A program made the position numbers and the translations under genes. A DNA stretch of 64,000 bases from Aphis gossypii (Eukaryota; Arthropoda; Insecta; Hemiptera; Aphididae). The stretch lies in assembly GCF_020184175.1 (NCBI RefSeq), contig NC_065531.1, forward strand, positions 79,826,604 to 79,890,603. The letters run 5' to 3'. Under the pieces are notes generated by a model, which ran no database searches, had not been told where the DNA came from, and saw nothing but the letters and a program-made list of their open reading frames with translations. Shown piece by piece: positions 55,301 through 64,000 of the stretch. The first letter of the stretch is position 1. Every line of letters begins with the position of its first letter.

Positions 55301-58300
55301 CGCCAGGAGGAATAGGCGCAATAATAATGATAAAACAAACAAACGGTTAAAACCTTGCCGACCGCGATGTATATGCCGCTCGTATACGCGCACGCAACAC
55401 AATAACGCCCAGTAATATTATATATGCATATCTGAACAGGCGCGATACGTGTGTTGCGTGTGTATTCCAAGAAACGGGTGAAATTTTTTTTCGTTTAGAA
55501 AATTTTGATGACTCGCTGCCATCGTTGCGGCGTTTTGATGTTGTCGATTTCGGTAACGGACGTTGTAATAATATTATCATAATAATAATATTATGTACCT
55601 ACTTGGTGGCGGTATTATGTGCGTACGTTGCCAGACGCGGATCGCCACTTTCTAGCAAATGTGCTCCACATGGGCGCGAACGTGTAAGTGGCTATATTAT
55701 TATTATTATTTAGAAATAAATTAAACGGCAAACTTCACGACTGTATAGTGTTACCGAGAAGATAATACGTCGCAGATACATTAATCATACGCGTATTTTA
55801 CTGTGCAACTACAAACCGATTGCGATTTGTACGGTTTGAAAACAACGAGTGAAAGTCAATACAACTTTCTGTTGTTGTAAGTGTAATTTGTATGTGCGTA
55901 CCTACGTCTACTGCAGCCTACGATTCGAACTCTGTATTATATTATTATTATTCGTTTTTTCATATTATCTATATTATTATTGTTATTATATTATTATGTC
56001 GGTAAGTTTTTTTTTTTTTTTTTTCGGACCGGAAGTATAATAACGCGCGTGTATACACGTTTTTCTTATTCAAACGGTCGGATTATATAATATTTATATA
56101 TTTATAGAATGATGCCTACCTGTTTTGAAACACGTTTCGTATTATCACACATTCAATATGATATATATATAAACACACATAACAAACGTATAACTTCGAG
56201 CAATATTCTAGTGCCACAATATCCTATAACCGTATTGTTTTCGTTATACCGGACGTGAATACGCGGCTCGTGACAGTAAACTGTCCAATATTTGTATAAC
56301 ATTTGAAATCATTGTTTAGTATAACGCGTAAGATGAGAACACTCGATTTAAACTAAACACGTTCTCCACTTACAAACTGAGTGTGTTTCAAGCTTCTGTT
56401 AAACAAACAGATTTCGATGAATATTTTTATTTCAAAATTGTATTTTAAAAGTATCAAATAGAAAAAACGAAGTCATCGACCCAGACAATACACCAATAAT
56501 ACACCGTCCTATATATGACCTGACTTAAACCGTATCTGCAAATATGATATCTAACATGAACCTAAATATATGTAATTATATATTTTATAACTTATAAGAT
56601 ACCTGCTGTAGTTTTTATTAAGACACTAATTTATTGTTGTGCGTACGATTTTGTACATTTTATATTCATATAGATTTATGTTTAATTACATAGATCATTG
56701 ATATGCTTTGTACAACAGTTATTTAATTATTTTTAGTTTTGATAATGAAATATTAATGACTTACGAGAACAATTATTTAGTTTTAAAATTAAAATGTCGG
56801 CATCTCACGAGTCATTTATAAAATATTATAAACTACCCAAGATGCGTTCTTGTTATGAGATGAGGTGGGTAGACGATGCTATATTACCCATTTTTTGGAT
56901 TAATGATTTTTCATCAACACAGAAAAAACCATATAATTTTGTATTAAAATCCCATGTTTTTAATTTTATTTTTTAATATTCAATTTATGTTAAGTAATTT
57001 CATTGATAATAATAAAATATAAGATTAAGTAACGTAAGCATATTGACTTTTACTACGGGGTGATTTAAGCTCAGATGGTAATAAAAACATACATAAAAAT
57101 TCCCTTTAGTATTTCTACTATTTCCACAAAAGTAATTGTAGGAATCAGTGAATATAGATTTACAAATAATACACATATAAACAGAATGATAATTATGCTT
57201 ATAATTAATATAGGTATTTGTTAATAGCTTAATTATTTATTTGCCTATGGTGTTGTGGTGATATAATTTTTTTTTTTTAATAAGAACGTTTTTTTTTACT
57301 TTAAATAGTTAAGCAAATGATTTTTTTTTTAAACTGCTGATACATCTAAATCAAAATTCAAACGAATATCTTAATTGTTACTTACTAGTTCTATCGTTTT
57401 ATAACTTATAAGTTATTATACTTTATTTTATGTTCTACAGATAATAATTCATAACAAAAGTTTACTTTAATAAATATATAAAATAGATATATTGTTTAGT
57501 CTAGTACTTAGTATGTAAATTTGAGTCGAAAAGGTTTAAGACTCTGAGTGACATGGATGGCATGTTGCAAGGATATCAGTTTATAAATTCTGTATGTGTG
57601 TTAAAAAAAAAGTACAATTTCAAGATACTGTGTATTCAAGAGCTCTAAAGGTTTCGTATAACAACTCTGCAAATTGGAAATTTAATACACTATACCTATG
57701 GTATTTTCTTACGTTAATTCGAAATTATAAAATATGTAATGTGTATAAGTGCCGCGTATGCGAATAGTCAGGATGTATAATAGATAATATTATATTATTC
57801 TCTGCAATGTGTTTTTGTCAAATAAGTTGAAATTGTATTTCCTCTGAACAGTCGGAACAATGGATAACGGTCGTATTGTGTTAGCACACTTACGCAGAAT
57901 ACTAAATAATACACCTAATACGTTAATTAGCATGGCATGTTATATAATATGTTACACAATATATCGCGTTAAATAATGAAACAGTATGGTAGTGAATTTA
58001 TTTTTTTAACGATTTTTTTTAAGCCCCTGCACGGAATGTTCCTATAAAATGATGTATTTCGATTTTTTTTTTCGAACTGGGAACAGTGTATAAATATATA
58101 GTTATTTGTATAGAGAAGTATTCTTTATTGCATAATATTTAATCTACGGCGTTCCCAACAAACTTTAAATGGATAAACCCCGATTGTTCATTGTACAAAG
58201 CTGCTTCGTCTGTCGTGCCTTTTATCGTATTATGTAATTGACCGTTGTAATCATGGTATTATTCGTTCGTCCACTAACTATGGTAATGCCCGGAGTTAGT

Positions 58301-61300
58301 GTGAGCTCAACTTTTGGATACGACATGACACGACAGACAACGTAATTGTGAACCCGCTTCAAAGTCAATAACTTATCCTTTGATAAAAGAACCATCAATT
58401 CAAATATATAATAACACGCGCATCTAATATTATATTATATGATATTAAATTATTCAATATACGACCAACTTTTATACCGATTCACCACCTCCTACCATTA
58501 CAACAATAATGTTGTAAGTAATATATTATAGTATACAAATAATATTTTTAGTATCTAAAGTAGAACTTTGTGTGACGTGTCTTCAAATAAGTGGATTGAA
58601 TATTATATCGTTTGATCAAAGAACGGAGTTTTAGCTTGTCTGAGCTGTTAAATTCACCACCCTCCATGGAATTCACCACTCAAATATTGACACGTACACA
58701 ATGTACAGTGTATATTTTGTTTTAATCAAATATAATTATATGCAGCACACATTTTGACTGGTACTTATTGAGAGGGATTGAAGAATAAATGGATAATATT
58801 ATTTTTATTGAAAACATTGTTTTATTTCTTGAATTTTAATGCAGAAAGTAGTTAATTCATTCAGATAACAAAATATAAATCCTTAATTCTAATGAGGGGA
58901 AAAAACCACTTATTCACAATATCATGATATGATCATGTGAATATGCTCATCGTAGTCCATATTTTATTTCATTACGGATAATTAATTTTAGATAGTTGAG
59001 ACACAAAGACAAACGAAAATCTATACACTTCAATAAAATAAAATATTTATTTTTTAAAAATATTATTAAACCCTTAAAAAGTTAAAAATATCTAGTCTGC
59101 AGATTGTAATGTATATACTCATACGCACTATTTCTTGTTTATTATTTCTTTATTTATTTGTTATATTCGAAATTAAGTTGTGAATAATTATACTTATATA
59201 CCTACATTACATTGTTTAAATTATTGCATATTTTTTACTCGAATTTTAAAAATTTATTTTTAGTTTTCTTTACATCTCTATTTATATCGAACAATTATAA
59301 ATTACATATTTAATAGTAGAATAACCAAATTACATTATTTTCTGTACTGATGTTCGAATTTAGTTATTTAATATACCTACTTATCTGTATTACACTACCG
59401 TACACCTGTGTTGCATTATAAACGACATACGTACTCGTATATGTTTTCACGTTTATGAAAACTAATATCGACGGCAATCAACATTTACATATGCAAAACA
59501 CACTTTCTATTTCAATTAAACTATATTCTATACGAAACTGTTGTAGGTAGTAGTAGTAGGTATTTACCTACCTTTATTTTTAAACCACGTTTCATTCCTC
59601 CCGACGGCGTGATTAATACTTTATTCGGATAGTAAAACAAATTGGTTATTTTTACGACCACGCAGCATACATAGTATATACTATAATATTCGAAAGCATT
59701 TTGATTTGATCATTATGTGATTCTATCGTACAATAACATGGCTGTTGTACATGTAATGCATAGTAGATATAATAATTAATAATGTAGTTTTGATGGTATG
59801 CACACTGAAAAGTATAGGATTATATATTATTTTTATGGTTAAGTTATTTGGATGATCTGTACATTTTACTTTATATATTTAAATGTATAATACCATACTA
59901 CTTTCTTCCATTGTTTGTTGCATACATCGTAATAAGTATTGTCGTAAAAGTGAAACATGCACTTGACCTGCAACAACGTATGACTACAGCCTATGTAACA
60001 GGAGGGTAAAGAAAATTGTTTTACATTTTGCCATTACGGTTTGTTAGATTATAAATTATTTACGTTTTTTTATGCATTTATAAGATACTTACCATCTATG
60101 CATACAGAATACATATGGCCTATATATTTACAAATTATTCGAATTTAACATAGTTAATTTTGTTATGTATACGGAGTATACGTATAATAGAAACTAATAA
60201 AATTGCGATTATAAAATCTAAAATTTAGAAAATGAAATTATTTAAATTAGATGTTTATGATATCAAACGGATTTAAAATATTATCATTATTATGGTTTAC
60301 TCGGTATAAGAACACGCGGATCAACACGTTAAATATTTTATTAATATTTAATGATTTAGTTTTATTAATTTAAATATAGGAAGGTAGGTACAATATTATA
60401 ATAAATCTTGTAGCGATCTCATTAAAATGTAAAACCGAACATTTCATCTTTACTAAAATTATTGTATAGGTATTCAAAAAGCCGATATTTATAATATGAC
60501 GTATAGTTTATACTGCGGTAAACGTACAACACTTTTTAGATTTTTAATTACATATAATTAAAATTTTATTTTATTATTTAATGTATATTGTGTATATTAA
60601 TTTAAATTGTATTGAGAGCTTGAGGTTGCAGTTTGTTAAATACTGCATAATATTATAGTTATTTGATATAATATTTTACTTTTAAAAATACTATTATGTA
60701 CGAACTACGATTTATCGTTATACATTATTAAATAGTTTATTATTGTGCTTTAAGTTACAGATGTTAAATTATATAATTGATACAATAACAAACATATTTA
60801 GGATAACTGGTTAGGTACATTTATATAAAATACTTATATAATAATATATATTTCACTTGTGTTGAAAGGTTTTACAATAGAAACCATAAGCAACTGCGCG
60901 TGTTTTATTTAGTAGGTACCTACTATGGTTATTCAGAATAAACATCATAAATTAATATGTAAATTTAATTTAATTTATAACAGGTAAAACATTTTAAATT
61001 ATAATATAAAAATTGTATAAATGTATACAGAAAATATGAACTTAATAATATATTGAGAAAACTACTAATTGTAGATCACAAGTCATAAATAAAAATGAAA
61101 TGTGAAACAAATATCTCTACACAATACGTTCACATCTAAACTATAAACATTATCATCTAAAATTATTTCATTTTTATAGACCACTACCTACTGACTTGAC
61201 AAGTAATACAGTTAGAATTAAAAAATTGTAAGCGTGCCAATTCGTGATTTCACTCAAATAGTGAAATTTAACATTTACCATTTATAATATAAATTTTAGT

Positions 61301-64000
61301 TGCACAAAAAATAAAAATAAATAAAACACATTACTGTACATTTAAGATGATTCATAAATTAAAAATTATGGCATAGGGATTTTTTTATGAACAACTATTT
61401 CCAAATAAAAACATTAAAATTGTTCAATAAATGCAATAAATAAAAATTTGATTGGCTAACTAAGAGTTTTTTGAAAATTTCATTTTTTTAAATTAATTTT
61501 AAATGAAAACATTTTATTTAAAAAACTATCTAAACATTATTCCCAAATAAAACAAATACACTAAATATTTTATAAATTGTATGCATTTTTGAATAATAAA
61601 TAAAAATAATTTTAAAATTTAACAGAAAGATATACGTAAACTAAAAAAAAGTTTCGATAAACAATGTAGATAATAATATGTTATAGTTTTTTCAATATAT
61701 ATACATATTTTTTTTTTAACAAATAATCATTTAAAATTAATAGAATGGTTTAAATATAAGTTAGTATTTTATAACCAATTTATTAAAATTTTATTACATT
61801 TCTACAGTAATATACTAGTGTACAAATACTGTACTTACACTAAATTTAATATGTATGCAGAAAGTGTAATATTTTGGTTTAATCAGCTTATTTTTTATAT
61901 TAGCTATACAAAAATATCATGCCAATAACGGATGCCAATTCGATGTTTATTTATTGGATCGGATTAATAAATCCACGGAGTCCTTTAATATTTGTAAATA
62001 ATGTGATTAATTTTATGTATATTCATATACAGGCGATTCACCAGGCATGCTCACTAAATCCTCCCTTTTAATAATGAATAATATAATCAAATTATCCCTG
62101 GATTTTTGCACTTCAGGATTATATTTTCTAGCACTTATAAGTAGGTATGCTGTTCAGGAATTTACTGTGTTGGTAAAATATTTTTTCAATTGTATTATTT
62201 TTAATTATTTTGGTTTATTAAATTTTCTTCGTACTTAAATGTATAAAAAAACATTAATACAGCTAACATAGTTTGAATATAATATACTCACTGATCATAA
62301 AAATTGGGCTCTATCGTTTTCACGAAAAATTCACAATTAAATACATTTTTTGACCTTGATTCATGAATAATATTTACCGAAGTGATTGATTCTCGATACA
62401 CTATAAAAATATGCTCTAAAAAGTAAAAACATTGAGTATTTGATCTCAAACGTCGTGAAATATACTATGTACTTACTAACTACTAAGCATACAATAAAGT
62501 TAATCAGAAAATATATAAAAATGTATTAAAGTCCTTACTCTAGACAAACTAATATTAATATTTTAATATTTTATACTGAATTTGTAAATATTATCTGAGT
62601 ATAATAATTTATAAGTAGGTACTACAAAAAAATACATTCATTTTATATTTGAAAAGTTGGTGTAACCATTATGTATGTCACCATAGGATGCTCTTTGAAT
62701 ACTTAGTACAAAATATAAAAAAAAATAAAAAAATAAATCTATAAATAAACCATTTTAAATTAAATGAATATCATGTTTAGAATAAATTCATTATCAAACG
62801 ATAAAAGAGAAACGATTTATAGGGGTTTTGTTGATTCCTCCAGACCTTATTATATTTGAGGAAAAGATAAATCTATTCTACTGAAATAAATAGTCTAAAA
62901 ACAACTTATTGATTCTTTTACCTAATCAAAAAGAGAAAAATCAATTTTCCCACTCAAGAATTATAGTTTGATTTTAATACTATAACTATATTATATATTT
63001 TACTATACCTGTAAAAAATATCATTTTATAGAATTTTTCCTGAAATATTGACTTGATATCGTTAATTAATGATGACAATCTAACTTAAAGAACAAGTGAT
63101 ATTTTTCTTACACTTATTACGTTAGTTATATTATTAATGTATGTATTATAATCTGTTATTCTTTTTATAGGCATTTTGTACATTTAGTTTACAATATATC
63201 TATTTTTATGAAAAGTTATTATTTTCAAAAATATTAGTTATATAATTAAGTTACGTGTAAATTACTTTTTCAATAAAATAAAGAAGGAAATAGGTAGGAT
63301 GGACACATAAAAATTGGTAGATGGAAGAATCGATAGGTTGTTTTTAAATAACCTTACCTGTACTGGCAGATTTGATTCTATATTGGCGGAATCAATTGGT
63401 CAAAAATATTTTTTATTTATTTATGTATAATATATTATGTACCTTGTACTTAATACACCTATTGTACCTATCCTTATTCTAACAGTTTACAACTATATAG
63501 ACCAAAATATTATGTAGGTACAATATCGAGTTTACTTGAAATTCAAAATTATTAAAAAATGTGCATACTAAATGTTGGTTAAGGTACCTAACTAATATTG
63601 TATTATTACATTTTTATTCCCTGTATATTTGTCAATTTTCGTGCTAAATATAATATAATTTTTAATAAAGAATATCCAAAACATCATATTTATTTTACAA
63701 TGTGAATTACTTTGTTAAATTAATTTATTATTATGTGTAATAGCTGATAATAAATAATAAATTAACCCTTTACAAACATTTAAATTAAATATTTTTTTGT
63801 TCGTTTTAAATAACATTTTTCCTTTTTTTTTTTTTTAACAAATCATCGAAAACTTTTTCATAGAATAAATTCAAAATTATTTTTTTTAAACAAATTATTT
63901 ATGATATCATGACGTATTATACAGTAAATATTAATTTTCATAATTTTATTTATACTCGTGGCTTAACAAACACAAAATATGGAACAGATTATTATTGTGG
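55301..64000. other. Intergenic, AT-rich, no supported gene
   Basis: Scattered T/A homopolymers and short chance frames (for example 56794-56976 and 62047-62238). A nested pair of short inverted repeats lies at 58208-58338. I see no splice-flanked coding exon, tRNA or transposon open frame here. Confidence 0.5.

Noticed and set aside
56794..56976. 60-codon plus-strand frame
   Set aside because: Composition is somewhat protein-like, but there is no splice signal, promoter or recognised family; too short to call.
1..64000. tRNA, rRNA, CRISPR array, viral or bacterial genes
   Set aside because: No T-loop/acceptor pairing, rRNA core, regularly spaced repeats or recognisable viral or bacterial protein was seen by eye on either strand; a covariance-model and translated search would be decisive.

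Overview
The window is 64 kb of very AT-rich, intron-rich animal DNA with one convincing protein-coding gene. The base composition, the frequent GTAGGTA/TACCTA words, the many ATAATATTAT runs and the miniature inverted-repeat transposons suggest a hemipteran insect, most likely an aphid. That assignment is inference from sequence style and not from a marker gene. There are no bacterial-style operons, no rRNA or CRISPR, and I found no tRNA by eye.

The gene is a minus-strand, three-exon FKBP14-like peptidyl-prolyl isomerase of the endoplasmic reticulum. Coding exon 1 is 42300-42514, exon 2 is 18365-18528 and exon 3 is 16875-17170. The splice sites are consensus GT/AG and the phases agree. Joined, they give 224 residues: signal peptide, FKBP domain with the full set of pocket residues, two EF-hands and a C-terminal HDEL signal. 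A CpG-rich promoter with two TCAGTC initiator-like motifs lies just upstream (about 42660-42673), and a polyadenylation signal sits at 16340-16345. Intron 1 is about 23.8 kb, long for such a small gene, and contains several GC/CpG-richer islands.

Layout: 1-16.3 kb is intergenic, with a tandem duplication (8.3 kb), a small inverted-repeat pair (12.5 kb) and a striking 0.9 kb foldback with interleaved arms (13.8-14.7 kb). 16.3-42.7 kb is the FKBP14 transcription unit, with a pogo/Tigger-like MITE in intron 2. Intron 1 holds three plus-strand stretches that look like core promoter plus first exon plus splice donor (26.5, 34.85 and 39.34 kb). 43-64 kb is mostly AT-rich intergenic DNA with a second interleaved inverted repeat (45.4 kb), a hAT-like MITE (55.0 kb) and a few GC-richer patches that could be exons or regulatory DNA of neighbouring genes.

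Most short ORFs here look like chance reading frames. I did not find a convincing new biological system. The best leads are the interleaved foldbacks and the candidate nested, antisense promoters inside the long intron.
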